A program made the translations under genes and the position numbers. A DNA stretch of 49,716 nucleotides from Paludibacteraceae bacterium (lineage in GTDB: Bacteria; Bacteroidota; Bacteroidia; Bacteroidales; Paludibacteraceae): positions 1 to 49,716 of the forward strand of contig JAKSNZ010000013.1 in assembly GCA_024405855.1 (NCBI GenBank), read 5' to 3'. Of this stretch, positions 7,695 to 15,733 are shown one piece after another; positions within the stretch are counted from its first letter, which is position 1; every line of letters starts with the position of its first letter. Below the pieces are notes generated by a model, which saw nothing but the letters and a program-made list of their open reading frames with translations, was not told the origin of the DNA and ran no database searches.

Positions 7695-9596
7695 ATGGAT
7701 TACTTAAACTTTGACAAAAGCGTCCTTGCAAATCTGGAAAAATCCTTGACCAAGGAGATGCTCCGCACAAACCGCTCAGGAGCCTATAACAGCACTACTC
7801 TTGTTGATTGTAACACCCGTAAGTATCATGGGCAGCTTGTTGTGCCTCTGCCTGAAATTGACGGAGACAACTATGTTTTACTCTCATCGCTTGATGAAAC
7901 CATAATTCAGCATAGTGCTGAGTTTAATTTGGGTGTACATCAATATAAAGGTGGTCAGATAAGCCCTAACGGACATAAGTACATTAGGGAGTTTTCATGT
8001 AATGTAATTTCCAAGACAATCTACAGGGTTGGCGGCGTTATTATTTCAAAGGAGAGGCTGATGGTTAAGAATGAGCCAAGAACCATTATTAAATATACTC
8101 TGCTTGACGCTCACTCTGCCACTACCATAAGGTTCAAGCCGTTTTTGGCTTTCCGTAGCGTAAACGCCCTTTCTAAAGAGAATGAAAACGCCAATACTGA
8201 CTATCAGGAGGTTAAGAATGGTATAAAGTGCAAACTTTATGAGCCATTCCCCTTCCTTTATATGCAATTTTCAAAGGCACCTCATTATATTCATACACCT
8301 TATTGGTATAAGGGATTGGAGTATGAAAAGGAGCAGGAACGCGGATATGATTATTTGGAGGACCTTATGGTTCCCGGATATTTTGAAATACCTATTAAGA
8401 AAGGGGAAAGCATCTACTTTACAACAGGACTGAGTGAAATTGCACCCCGTAACCTTAAGACATTGTGGGATACTGAACTTAATCAGCGTAATCCACGCTC
8501 TGATATGTTCAATTGTTTGAAGAATGCCGCCCGACAGTTTGCAAAGCAACAGAAGGAGGGTACTTATCTGCTTGCCGGCTACCCTTGGTTTAAGACGCGT
8601 GCAAGAGATGAGTTTATCTCTCTGCCTGGCTGTACTTTGAGCATTGATGACAACGATATGTTCAATCAGGTGGCATCAAGTGCCGTTACTGAAATAAAAA
8701 AGTTTATTGAAAAATGTGAAATAAGCCCTCTTATTGAGGAAATTGATATGCCAGACGCCCTGCTTTGGTTTGTTTGGGCTATACAAATGTATTATGAAAC
8801 CAATAAGGATGATGCCTTGGCAAAGTACAAGGATGTGGTGCTTGACATTGTAAACTTTTACAAGAGCCAACGCCACCCTAATGCCACAATAAGAGATAAC
8901 GGTCTTATTTATGTTACAGGCAGCAACAAGCCAATGACTTGGATGAACGCAGTGGAGGACGAAATGCCAATTACTCCAAGAAGCGGTTATGTGGTTGAGC
9001 ATAACGCCTTATGGTACAACGCATTGTGTTTTGCCGCTGAAATCACATCCGATACCAAATTAAGTGCTTTGACTGAAAAGGTTAAGGAATCTTTTGTAAA
9101 TGTATTCTGGAACGGATTTTACCTATATGACTATGTTGACGGCACTAACAGAAATGTGGAGGTAAGACCTAATATGATTTATGCCGTATCATTGCCTTAC
9201 TCTCCGCTTGAACGCTCACAACAGAAAAGTGTGGTTGATATATGTACAAGAGAGTTGCTGACAGCCAAGGGTTTGCGTTCACTCAGCCCTAAGAGCGGAT
9301 TCTACAGACCAAATTATGTTGGCGGCATGAAGGAGCGTAACCGTAATTACCATAATGGTCCTGTGTGGCCGTATATGACAGGTGCATATTGTGAGGCGTA
9401 TTTGAAACTTCACAAAATGGGTGGTGTATCCTTTGTTGAGAGACTGATGATTGGCATGGAGGCGGAAATGAAGAAGTTGTGTGTTGGCACTCTATCTGAA
9501 CTTTTTGACGGCAATCCGCCGTACAAAGGTCATGGTGCCATGTCATACGCCCCCACTGTAGCGGAAGTCCTGAGAATTTTGAAACAATTGATGTAA
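7695..9596 (+). CDS. Glycogen debranching enzyme (GDE_N/GDE_C type, GH133-like)
   Basis: Hydrolyses alpha-1,6 branch points of glycogen in the cytoplasm. The 633-aa product from ATG 7695 starts with the conserved debrancher N-terminal motif RTNRSGAYNSTTLVDCNTRK (about 25-45, GDE_N) and continues into the (alpha/alpha)6 barrel of GDE_C with GYPWFKTRARDEFISLPG (about 297-314) and a C-terminal RNYHNGPVWPYMTGAY motif. The frame extends to GTG 7677 but the family begins at MDYLNFDKS. First gene of a debrancher-GT4-GH57 set that is conserved as a cluster in Bacteroides, consistent with intracellular glycogen turnover. Confidence 0.92.
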   Translation: MDYLNFDKSVLANLEKSLTKEMLRTNRSGAYNSTTLVDCNTRKYHGQLVVPLPEIDGDNYVLLSSLDETIIQHSAEFNLGVHQYKGGQISPNGHKYIREFSCNVISKTIYRVGGVIISKERLMVKNEPRTIIKYTLLDAHSATTIRFKPFLAFRSVNALSKENENANTDYQEVKNGIKCKLYEPFPFLYMQFSKAPHYIHTPYWYKGLEYEKEQERGYDYLEDLMVPGYFEIPIKKGESIYFTTGLSEIAPRNLKTLWDTELNQRNPRSDMFNCLKNAARQFAKQQKEGTYLLAGYPWFKTRARDEFISLPGCTLSIDDNDMFNQVASSAVTEIKKFIEKCEISPLIEEIDMPDALLWFVWAIQMYYETNKDDALAKYKDVVLDIVNFYKSQRHPNATIRDNGLIYVTGSNKPMTWMNAVEDEMPITPRSGYVVEHNALWYNALCFAAEITSDTKLSALTEKVKESFVNVFWNGFYLYDYVDGTNRNVEVRPNMIYAVSLPYSPLERSQQKSVVDICTRELLTAKGLRSLSPKSGFYRPNYVGGMKERNRNYHNGPVWPYMTGAYCEAYLKLHKMGGVSFVERLMIGMEAEMKKLCVGTLSELFDGNPPYKGHGAMSYAPTVAEVLRILKQLM

Positions 9597-9603
9597 TTAT
9601 ATG

Positions 9604-9769
9604 AATGTAATGAGTTATATCGTGAACAAATTGCTCGCTGTTAACCCCTTCAAAACCACACAATCGTTCGGAGACTCACTAATGCGGAACTTCGTTCCAA
9701 GTTCGTGCCTCCGATTGTACGTGATTTTGTGCGGGGGCTCGCAGAGTTCACTCTACAACTCATTACATT
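9604..9769. repeat. 166-bp long imperfect inverted repeat
   Basis: Outer arms AATGTAATGAGTT (9604-9616) and AACTCATTACATT (9757-9769) are a perfect 13-bp inverted repeat. Pairing resumes inward (GTGAAC with GTTCAC, GCTCGC-like with GCGAGC-like, ACAATCG with CGATTGT) and ends in a central hairpin GGAAC-TTC-GTTCC (9686-9698). It sits directly after the debrancher stop. It could be a non-autonomous mobile remnant or a processed RNA; no coding potential. Part of the 416-bp gap 9597-10012. Confidence 0.65.
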
Positions 9770-9783
9770 AAATTAAACCATTA

Positions 9784-9837
9784 GGAAAGGAAAAACAAAC
9801 ATTAAGGTTTTATATTTCCCTTTCCAAAAAAGTAACT
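9784..9837 (+). repeat. Hairpin direct repeat, copy 1
   Basis: Aligns with 9932-9985 (offset 148 bp) with very few mismatches. It can form a stem of arms 9784-9794 and 9815-9825 with one A/C mismatch, outer pair G-C. Confidence 0.8.
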
Positions 9838-9907
9838 TAAAGCAAAATGATATAAAGATAATTACGGAGCGTAGCGACAGAGGGCTTTAGCCCGAACGCG
9901 TAGCGTA

Positions 9908-9943
9908 GGGGTCTGGGGATACGCCCCAGTAAGAAAGGAAAAA
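9908..9943 (+). repeat. GC-rich REP-like palindrome, copy 1
   Basis: CTGGGG (9913-9918) and CCCCAG (9924-9929) form the stem, preceded by GGGGT and followed by TAAGAAAGGAAAA. The same layout recurs at 15647-15680. A smaller hairpin GGGCT-TT-AGCCC lies at 9882-9893. Confidence 0.6.
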
Positions 9944-9985
9944 CAAACATTAAGGTTTCATATTTTCCTTTCTAAAAGAGTAACT
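9932..9985 (+). repeat. Hairpin direct repeat, copy 2
   Basis: Second copy of the 9784-9837 element, ending 27 bases before the GT4 start codon. Here the arms (9932-9942 and 9963-9973) pair perfectly over 11 bp; the outer pair is A-T where copy 1 has G-C, a compensatory change. Confidence 0.8.
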
Positions 9986-10012
9986 AATGTGCAAAATATT
10001 ATAAAGGAAAAT

Positions 10013-11272
10013 ATGAAAGCATTAATGTTTGGGTGGGAGTTCCCTCCACATATACTTGGAGGTCTTGGAACAGCAAGTTACGGACTTACCCGTGGCATGG
10101 CGGCACAAGATGACTTGGAGATAACCTTTGTCATTCCAAAGCCCTACGGCGATGAAGACCAAAGTTTTGCCAAGATAATAGGAGCGTGTGCAGTTCCTGT
10201 TGTGTGGAAAGAGCCCTCAAGAGAAAGAGTTCAGGAGTGCATTGGTCACATAATGAACCCCGATGAATACTTCTATTACAGAGACCATATCAGGTATGAT
10301 TTCAGAAGAATAGGCACCAATGATTTGGGTTGTATTGAGTTTTCAGGCAGATACCCTGACAATTTGGTTCAGGAGATTGGCAATTATGAAGCAGTTGCAA
10401 GCGTGCTTGCCCATTCACTTGACTTTGACGTAATACACTCACATGATTGGCTTACATACCCAGCCGGCATCTTTGCAAAACAAATTTCAGGCAAGCCACT
10501 TGTAATTCACGTACATGCAACAGACTTTGACCGCAGTAGAGGAAATGTAAACCCCACTGTATATGGCATTGAGAGACGTGGTATGGATGTGGCAGACCAC
10601 ATTATTTGTGTAAGTAATCTGACCAGAAAAACCGTAATTGAACGTTACGGGCAGAACCCTGATAAAGTTTCAACGGTGCATAATGCGGTTGACCCTGTAC
10701 CAAATGCTGAGTCTTTCAAGAAAACCCCAAGAAAAGACAAACTAGTAACTTTTCTTGGTCGTATTACAATGCAAAAAGGTCCTGAATACTTTGTTGAGGC
10801 AGCAAGCCGTGTATTGGCAAGAACAAAGAATGTAAGGTTTGTTATGGCAGGCAACGGCGATATGATGAATGCCATGATTGACCTTGCGGCAAGCCGTGGC
10901 ATTGCAGACCGATTCCACTTCCCTGGCTTTTTGAAAGGGGCACAAGTTCACCAAATGCTTGCAGATTCAGATGTTTACATAATGCCTTCAGTATCAGAGC
11001 CTTTTGGTATATCGCCGCTTGAGGCTATGCAGGTAGGCACTCCGTCAATTATTTCAAAACAGTCAGGTTGTGCTGAGATACTTGAACATGCCATTAAGAC
11101 AGATTATTGGGATATTGACGCTATGGCAGATGCCATATACTCAATAGTTGAATATCCTGCCATTTACAAAACCATGAGTGAAGAGGGCAGAAAAGAGGTT
11201 AATGCCATCACATGGGATAAGGCAGGACTAAAAGTTCGTGCAATATATGATAAAGTAATAAAGAATAGTTAA
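10013..11272 (+). CDS. GT-B glycosyltransferase, glycogen-synthase-like (GT4 type)
   Basis: Predicted to elongate glucan chains from a nucleotide sugar in the cytoplasm. The 419-aa product starts MKALMFGWEFPPHILGG, with the Gly-rich acceptor loop of starch/glycogen-synthase-type GT-B enzymes; HSHDWLTYPAG and HVHATDFDRS follow near residues 140-170, the C-terminal Rossmann half begins near VTFLGRITMQKGPEYF, and the E-x7-E motif lies in SEPFGISPLEAM (about residue 330). The frame opens at GTG 9989, but ATG 10013 with AAAGGAAA just upstream matches the family start. The actual donor (UDP- or ADP-glucose) cannot be read from sequence. Middle gene of the glycogen cluster. Confidence 0.88.
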   Translation: MKALMFGWEFPPHILGGLGTASYGLTRGMAAQDDLEITFVIPKPYGDEDQSFAKIIGACAVPVVWKEPSRERVQECIGHIMNPDEYFYYRDHIRYDFRRIGTNDLGCIEFSGRYPDNLVQEIGNYEAVASVLAHSLDFDVIHSHDWLTYPAGIFAKQISGKPLVIHVHATDFDRSRGNVNPTVYGIERRGMDVADHIICVSNLTRKTVIERYGQNPDKVSTVHNAVDPVPNAESFKKTPRKDKLVTFLGRITMQKGPEYFVEAASRVLARTKNVRFVMAGNGDMMNAMIDLAASRGIADRFHFPGFLKGAQVHQMLADSDVYIMPSVSEPFGISPLEAMQVGTPSIISKQSGCAEILEHAIKTDYWDIDAMADAIYSIVEYPAIYKTMSEEGRKEVNAITWDKAGLKVRAIYDKVIKNS

Positions 11273-11296
11273 TAGTTTCTTTATTCACTATTCACT
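11263..11296 (+). repeat. Intercistronic heptamer pair forming a hairpin
   Basis: AATAGTT occurs twice (11264-11277, including the GT4 stop codon) and ATTCACT twice (11283-11296). The two blocks are near-complements: 11263-11275 can pair with 11281-11293 with a mismatch or two, giving a stem between the GT4 and GH57 genes. Confidence 0.6.
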
Positions 11297-11308
11297 AATA
11301 TAAGCGTT

Positions 11309-12592
11309 ATGAAAAAAATTTGTTTTTATTTCCAAGTGCATAGCCCGTATGTGTTACGTCGCTACAGATTTTTTGAGGTGGGTAATGACCATTACTATTA
11401 TGATGATTTTGCCACAGAAGACAAAATCAGAGAGTTGGCAGAAAAGTCATATCTGCCTGCCAATGCCATAATATTGGACATAATAAGGAAATCTGAAGGC
11501 AACTTTAAGTGTGCTTTCTCTATTTCAGGTCCTACAATAGAGCAACTTGAAATGTATGCTCCTGAAGTTATTGACTCTTTTAAGGAACTTGCCGATACAG
11601 GTCAAGTGGAGTTTTTGGCAGAACCTTACGGACACTCCTTAAGTTCAATGTATAATGACAAGGAATTTGAAATTCAGGTCAAGAAACATGCTGACAAAAT
11701 AAAGGAGTTGTTTGGTAAAAAGCCTACTGCATTTCTTAATACAGAGTTGATTTATTCCGATGAAATGGCGGAAAAAATAGCATCGTTAGGTTACAACACC
11801 ATTCTTTTGGAGGGTGCAAAACATGTTTTGGGTTGGAAGAGTCCTAACTATGTTTACAGTCATCCGTACCTGCCAAAAGTAAGGTTGCTTACAAGAAATT
11901 TCCCAATGAGCAACCATATTCCGTTCCAATTCTCTGACACCTCTTGGAGTGAATACCCTATGACCGCTGACAAGTTTATTCAGTGGATTGTTGACGCTCC
12001 GCAAGAGGAGGAGTTGTTCAATATTTGGCTGGGTTATGAATCGTTTGGAATAATACAGAAGGACTATACCGGTATATTTGAGTTTCTAAAGGCTCTGCCG
12101 ATTCAGGCATTTAAGAGAGGTATTGGCTTCACAACCCCTTCTGAAGCCGCTAAGGCAACTCCTATTGCCCCTATTGCTGTGGGACACCTTATTTCATGGA
12201 GCGGAGAGGAGAAGGACGTAACGTCATGGACAGGTAACCAACTTCAGGAAGAGGCGTTGAATAAGCTTTACAGTGTTGCTGAAAGGGTTAACTTATGCAA
12301 GGAGAAGGCTTTGAAACATGATTGGCTGATGATTCAGTGTACTGACTATTTGCGTTACATGAGCTTTAAGAATGCATGGGGCAGCACTTTTGATTCCCCC
12401 TACGATGCCTTTACAAACTATATGAACATTTTGGCTGACTTTTTGCTGCGTGTTGATGCGGAGTACCCTACTTCTATTGAAAATGAGGAGCTGAATGAAC
12501 TTCTTAAAACAATAAATGACCAGGAGAAGACCATTGGGCAACTTGAAGGTGAGATTAAGCAACTTAAAAAGAAACAATCTAAAAAACAGTAG
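11309..12592 (+). CDS. GH57 family alpha-amylase / glucan hydrolase
   Basis: A cytoplasmic GH57 enzyme, expected to act on alpha-1,4-glucan during glycogen metabolism. The 427-aa product shows the GH57 start region ICFYFQVHSPYVLRRYRFFE (HSP in place of the classical HQP), AEPYGHSLSS near residue 110, and FLNTELIY (about 140-147), whose Glu matches the family nucleophile position. The C-terminal 40 residues are a Lys/Glu-rich coiled coil (EELNELLKTINDQEKTIGQL and on) not needed for catalysis. It follows the GT4 gene by 36 bases and precedes DUF4301 by 3 bases, so all four are probably co-transcribed. Substrate size is not determinable here. Confidence 0.88.
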   Translation: MKKICFYFQVHSPYVLRRYRFFEVGNDHYYYDDFATEDKIRELAEKSYLPANAIILDIIRKSEGNFKCAFSISGPTIEQLEMYAPEVIDSFKELADTGQVEFLAEPYGHSLSSMYNDKEFEIQVKKHADKIKELFGKKPTAFLNTELIYSDEMAEKIASLGYNTILLEGAKHVLGWKSPNYVYSHPYLPKVRLLTRNFPMSNHIPFQFSDTSWSEYPMTADKFIQWIVDAPQEEELFNIWLGYESFGIIQKDYTGIFEFLKALPIQAFKRGIGFTTPSEAAKATPIAPIAVGHLISWSGEEKDVTSWTGNQLQEEALNKLYSVAERVNLCKEKALKHDWLMIQCTDYLRYMSFKNAWGSTFDSPYDAFTNYMNILADFLLRVDAEYPTSIENEELNELLKTINDQEKTIGQLEGEIKQLKKKQSKKQ

Positions 12593-12595
12593 TAT

Positions 12596-14095
12596 ATGGA
12601 GACTCTTACTGATAAGGACCTTGAACAAATAAACGCCAGAGGCATTTCTGAAACAAAAATCAAAACCCAACTTGAGAATTTTGAAAAGGGATTTCCGTTT
12701 GCGTATATCATGGATGCCGCTACGGTTGATGACGGCATTATGAAACCCACTCAGTATGAGATAGATACATGTCTTAAAATTTTTAACGAGACAAAAGACC
12801 AATACACCATTCTTAAGTTTGTGCCGGCATCGGGTGCAGCCTCCAGAATGTTTAAGGACTTGGTTAAGTTCTCACTTGATGAGAATGCTGACATTGAAAA
12901 ATTCCCTGACATTAAAAAGTGTTTTGAGAATATCAGCAAGTTTGCATTTTATGACAAACGCCTTGAAGCCTTGACATCGGCAAAGAAGTATAATGCTGCA
13001 GCAAAGTATATTCTTGATAATGAGGGGCTTGGATACCAAAAAAAACCTAAGGCAATGCTTAAGTTCCACAAGTATGCTGACGGCTCACGCACTCCGTTTG
13101 AGGAACATTTGGTTGAGGGTGCTGAATATGCAAGGGATATAATGAATGTTGTTCACCTGCACTTTACAATTTCTGCTGAACACAGAAGTCTTTTTGAAGA
13201 AATGGTATCAAATGTTGTGCCTGCGTATGAGGAGAAGTATGGAGTTAAGTATAACATAACTTTCTCAGAGCAAAAGGCTAAGACTGATATGCTTGCTATT
13301 AATAAGGCTGACGGCAAACTTGTAAGGAATGCTGACGGTTCTCTGCTTTTCCGTCCTGGCGGACATGGTGCACTGATTGAAAACCTTAATGACTGTACTG
13401 AAGACTTTATTTTTATTAAAAACATTGACAATGTTACAGTTGACCGTCTCAAAGATGAAACCTATACATACAAGAAGTTTCTTGCCGGACTGCTCATGAG
13501 TCTTAAGACAGAAACTGACCAAGCAATGAGAGACCTTGACTCACTATCTTTATCTCCTGCCAGGCTTGCTCAAATTGAGGCTTACGCCTCATCAATGCTA
13601 CAAATTAAGATTGGAGTGGGTTATTTTGCTTTATCTTTGCGTCAGAAAATAGCATATTGGCAAAAGAAACTTAACCGTCCTATCAGGGTGTGCGGCATGG
13701 TACGTAATGACGGGGAACCAGGTGGCGGCCCGTATTGGGTAAAGAACTCACAGGGTGAGACTTCTCTTCAAATTATTGAGGCTTCACAAATTGATTTTGG
13801 AAACAGATTCCAAGTTGAACTTGTACAAAAGTCATCTCACTTTAATCCTGTTGACATTGTATGCTCAATAAAGAACTACAGAGGAAATAATTTTAATCTG
13901 CATAACTACATTGACCCTTCAACGGGATTCATATCTTCAAAGAGTCAGAACGGCATTGATATGATGATTCAGGAGCGTCCCGGACTATGGAACGGAGCCA
14001 TGGCAGACTGGATTACTGTGTTTGTTGAGGTTCCGCCTTCAACATTCACTCCTGTAAAGACATTGGTTGATTTGCTTCGCCCGGAACACCAATAA
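12596..14095 (+). CDS. DUF4301 family protein, possible nucleotidyltransferase
   Basis: A 499-aa Bacteroidota-specific family without an assigned function. Motifs run in the order of a UDP-sugar pyrophosphorylase: KFVPASGAASRMFK (about 74-87; Gly-rich loop before Arg), PKAMLKFHK...RTPFEEHL (about 150-173; PK-x-L plus TP-x-E), VVHLHFTIS, GSLLFRPGGHGALIENLND (about 248-266), DFIFIKNIDNV (about 269-280; DN pair) and CGMVRNDGEPGGGPYW (about 366-381). The tail, LWNGAMADWITVFVEVPPST then FTPVKTLVDLLRP, echoes the substrate-fixing end of that fold. This is inference from motif order. It is the fourth gene of the glycogen cluster, 3 bases after GH57, so a sugar-nucleotide role would fit. Confidence 0.8.
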   Translation: METLTDKDLEQINARGISETKIKTQLENFEKGFPFAYIMDAATVDDGIMKPTQYEIDTCLKIFNETKDQYTILKFVPASGAASRMFKDLVKFSLDENADIEKFPDIKKCFENISKFAFYDKRLEALTSAKKYNAAAKYILDNEGLGYQKKPKAMLKFHKYADGSRTPFEEHLVEGAEYARDIMNVVHLHFTISAEHRSLFEEMVSNVVPAYEEKYGVKYNITFSEQKAKTDMLAINKADGKLVRNADGSLLFRPGGHGALIENLNDCTEDFIFIKNIDNVTVDRLKDETYTYKKFLAGLLMSLKTETDQAMRDLDSLSLSPARLAQIEAYASSMLQIKIGVGYFALSLRQKIAYWQKKLNRPIRVCGMVRNDGEPGGGPYWVKNSQGETSLQIIEASQIDFGNRFQVELVQKSSHFNPVDIVCSIKNYRGNNFNLHNYIDPSTGFISSKSQNGIDMMIQERPGLWNGAMADWITVFVEVPPSTFTPVKTLVDLLRPEHQ

Positions 14096-14151
14096 AAGGA
14101 GAAAGGAGAGAGGAGAGAGGAGATTTCTCATTTCTCATTTCTCATTTCTCA
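14095..14151 (+). repeat. Eight tandem heptamers: four purine then four TTTCTCA
   Basis: AAAGGAG twice and AGAGGAG twice (14095-14122) are followed after one base by four perfect TTTCTCA copies (14124-14151). The blocks are roughly complementary and could fold back on each other. The array begins at the last base of the DUF4301 stop codon and ends 11 bases before the asnS -7 box. Confidence 0.9.
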
Positions 14152-14162
14152 TTTAAATTTTT

Positions 14163-14170
14163 TATCTTTG
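14163..14170 (+). promoter_or_regulatory. Promoter -7 box for asnS
   Basis: TATCTTTGC is an exact TAnnTTTG box, 22 bases before ATG 14193. asnS therefore has its own promoter downstream of the glycogen cluster. Confidence 0.65.
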
Positions 14171-14192
14171 CACTTCAAAAAAATTAAAGACA

Positions 14193-15584
14193 ATGAGAAC
14201 AAAGGTGATTGAGGCGCTAAGCAGCACCTCTTACGGCAGTAAGGTAACAGTAAAAGGTTGGGTCAGAACCCGCAGAGGTAACAAGAATGTAGGGTTTATA
14301 GCCCTTAATGACGGTTCCACCATTAAGAATCTGCAAATAGTTGTTGATTTTGCAAAAATAAGTGAGGAGTCAATAAAGGATGTTACTACGGGTGCATGTA
14401 TTTGTGCCATAGGCACTCTTACTCAATCTCAAGGTGCAGGTCAGAGTGTTGAGGTTCAGGCTGACAGCATTGAGGTTTACGGAACTGCTGATGATACCTA
14501 TCCACTTCAAAAGAAGGGGCATACAATGGAGTATCTGCGTCAGATAGCCCATCTACGTCCACGTACAAACACATTTGGAGCGGTTCTTCGTTTAAGACAT
14601 AACATGGCATACGCCATTCACACTTTCTTCCACAATAAGGGTTACTACTATTTCCATACACCGCTTATTACGGCATCGGACTGTGAGGGGGCAGGTCAAA
14701 TGTTCCAGGTTACAACTCTTGACCTTAACCGCATTGCAAAGGGAGAGGGCAAGGAGGTTGATTACAGCAAGGATTTCTTTGGAAAGCCTACAAGCCTTAC
14801 GGTTTCAGGTCAGCTTGAAGGTGAACTTGGTGCCACCGCTCTTGGTGCAATATACACTTTTGGACCTACTTTCCGTGCTGAAAACTCAAACACTCCACGC
14901 CACCTTGCTGAGTTTTGGATGATTGAGCCTGAAATAGCCTTTATGGACAAGGATGAGCTTATGGACCTTGAAGAAGAGTTTGTAAAATTCTGCGTAAAGT
15001 GGGCTCTTGATAACTGCTACGATGACCTTGAGTTTCTTAACCAAATGATTGACAAAGGTCTTATTGAACGTCTTAAGGCCGTTGCCGATACCCAATTTAT
15101 GCGTTTGCCTTACACTGAAGGCATTAAGATTTTGGAAGATGCTGTTAAGAACGGTAAGAAGTTTGAATACCCTGTTTATTGGGGTTGTGACCTTGCAAGT
15201 GAGCATGAGCGCTACTTAGTTGAGGAGCATTTCCGCCGTCCAGTAATTATGACTGACTACCCTAAAGAGATAAAAGCCTTCTATATGAAGCAGAATGCTG
15301 ACGGCAAGACTGTTCAAGGCACTGATGTGCTGTTCCCTCAGATTGGTGAGATTATAGGCGGCAGTGTCCGTGAAGAGAGTTATGACAAATTGCTTGCACG
15401 CATTGAGGAACTTCACATTCCTATGAAGGATATGACTTGGTATCTTGACACCCGTAAATATGGTTCATGTCCTCATGCCGGCTTTGGCTTGGGCTTTGAG
15501 CGTCTGATGCTATTTGTTACAGGTATGCAGAATATTCGTGACGTGATTCCGTTCCCTCGCACCCCAAATAACGCAGAATTTTAG
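14193..15584 (+). CDS. asnS: Asparaginyl-tRNA synthetase
   Basis: Charges tRNA-Asn with asparagine. The 463-aa class IIb synthetase has the N-terminal OB-fold anticodon-binding domain (about 15-100; [20 protein letters not shown]), motif 2 in [20 protein letters not shown] (about 227-246) and motif 3 in [12 protein letters not shown] near the C-terminus. Length is normal. It has its own promoter after the heptamer array. A perfect 16-bp hairpin overlaps its stop codon and separates it from the convergent EnvC-like gene. Confidence 0.97.
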   Translation: MRTKVIEALSSTSYGSKVTVKGWVRTRRGNKNVGFIALNDGSTIKNLQIVVDFAKISEESIKDVTTGACICAIGTLTQSQGAGQSVEVQADSIEVYGTADDTYPLQKKGHTMEYLRQIAHLRPRTNTFGAVLRLRHNMAYAIHTFFHNKGYYYFHTPLITASDCEGAGQMFQVTTLDLNRIAKGEGKEVDYSKDFFGKPTSLTVSGQLEGELGATALGAIYTFGPTFRAENSNTPRHLAEFWMIEPEIAFMDKDELMDLEEEFVKFCVKWALDNCYDDLEFLNQMIDKGLIERLKAVADTQFMRLPYTEGIKILEDAVKNGKKFEYPVYWGCDLASEHERYLVEEHFRRPVIMTDYPKEIKAFYMKQNADGKTVQGTDVLFPQIGEIIGGSVREESYDKLLARIEELHIPMKDMTWYLDTRKYGSCPHAGFGLGFERLMLFVTGMQNIRDVIPFPRTPNNAEF

Positions 15585-15610
15585 AATTAGCATAGCTAAT
15601 TCTAAAATTC
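15576..15610 (+). terminator. Hairpin overlapping the asnS stop codon
   Basis: GAATTTTAGAATTAGC (15576-15591) and its exact complement (15595-15610) enclose a 3-base ATA loop. The stop codon (15582-15584) is inside the left arm. There is no clear U-run after it, so it may protect the 3' end or work with a factor. Confidence 0.6.
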
Positions 15611-15646
15611 AATGTTCACTATTTTGCTAACCAGTCCGCTTGGCGA

Positions 15647-15680
15647 GGGGGTTCGGGGTACTCCCCGTAAAAAAGGAAAA
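15647..15680 (+). repeat. GC-rich REP-like palindrome, copy 2
   Basis: CGGGG (15654-15658) and CCCCG (15663-15667), preceded by GGGGGTT and followed by TAAAAAAGGAAAA. It shares the layout and flanks of the element at 9908-9943. Confidence 0.6.
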
Positions 15681-15681
15681 G

Positions 15682-15733
15682 AAATCCAGAATCTGGTTGG
15701 CAAATTTACTTTGCCAACCAGATTTCTGGATTT
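15682..15733 (-). terminator. Strong terminator hairpin of the EnvC-like operon
   Basis: Arms 15682-15704 and 15710-15733 pair over about 23 bp with one bulged base around a 5-base loop. The stop codon of the minus-strand gene lies in the loop. The minus strand then reads CTTTTCCTTTTTT, a good U-rich tract. Confidence 0.75.

Noticed and set aside
9289..9663. 124-codon minus-strand frame at the end of the debranching gene
   Set aside because: Antisense to a conserved GDE_C coding region and into the inverted repeat; no homology pattern.
14093..14193. Sequencing artefact as cause of the heptamer array
   Set aside because: Both blocks consist of exact or near-exact units in register and similar words recur elsewhere in the window, so it is treated as real, though copy number may be collapsed in assembly.
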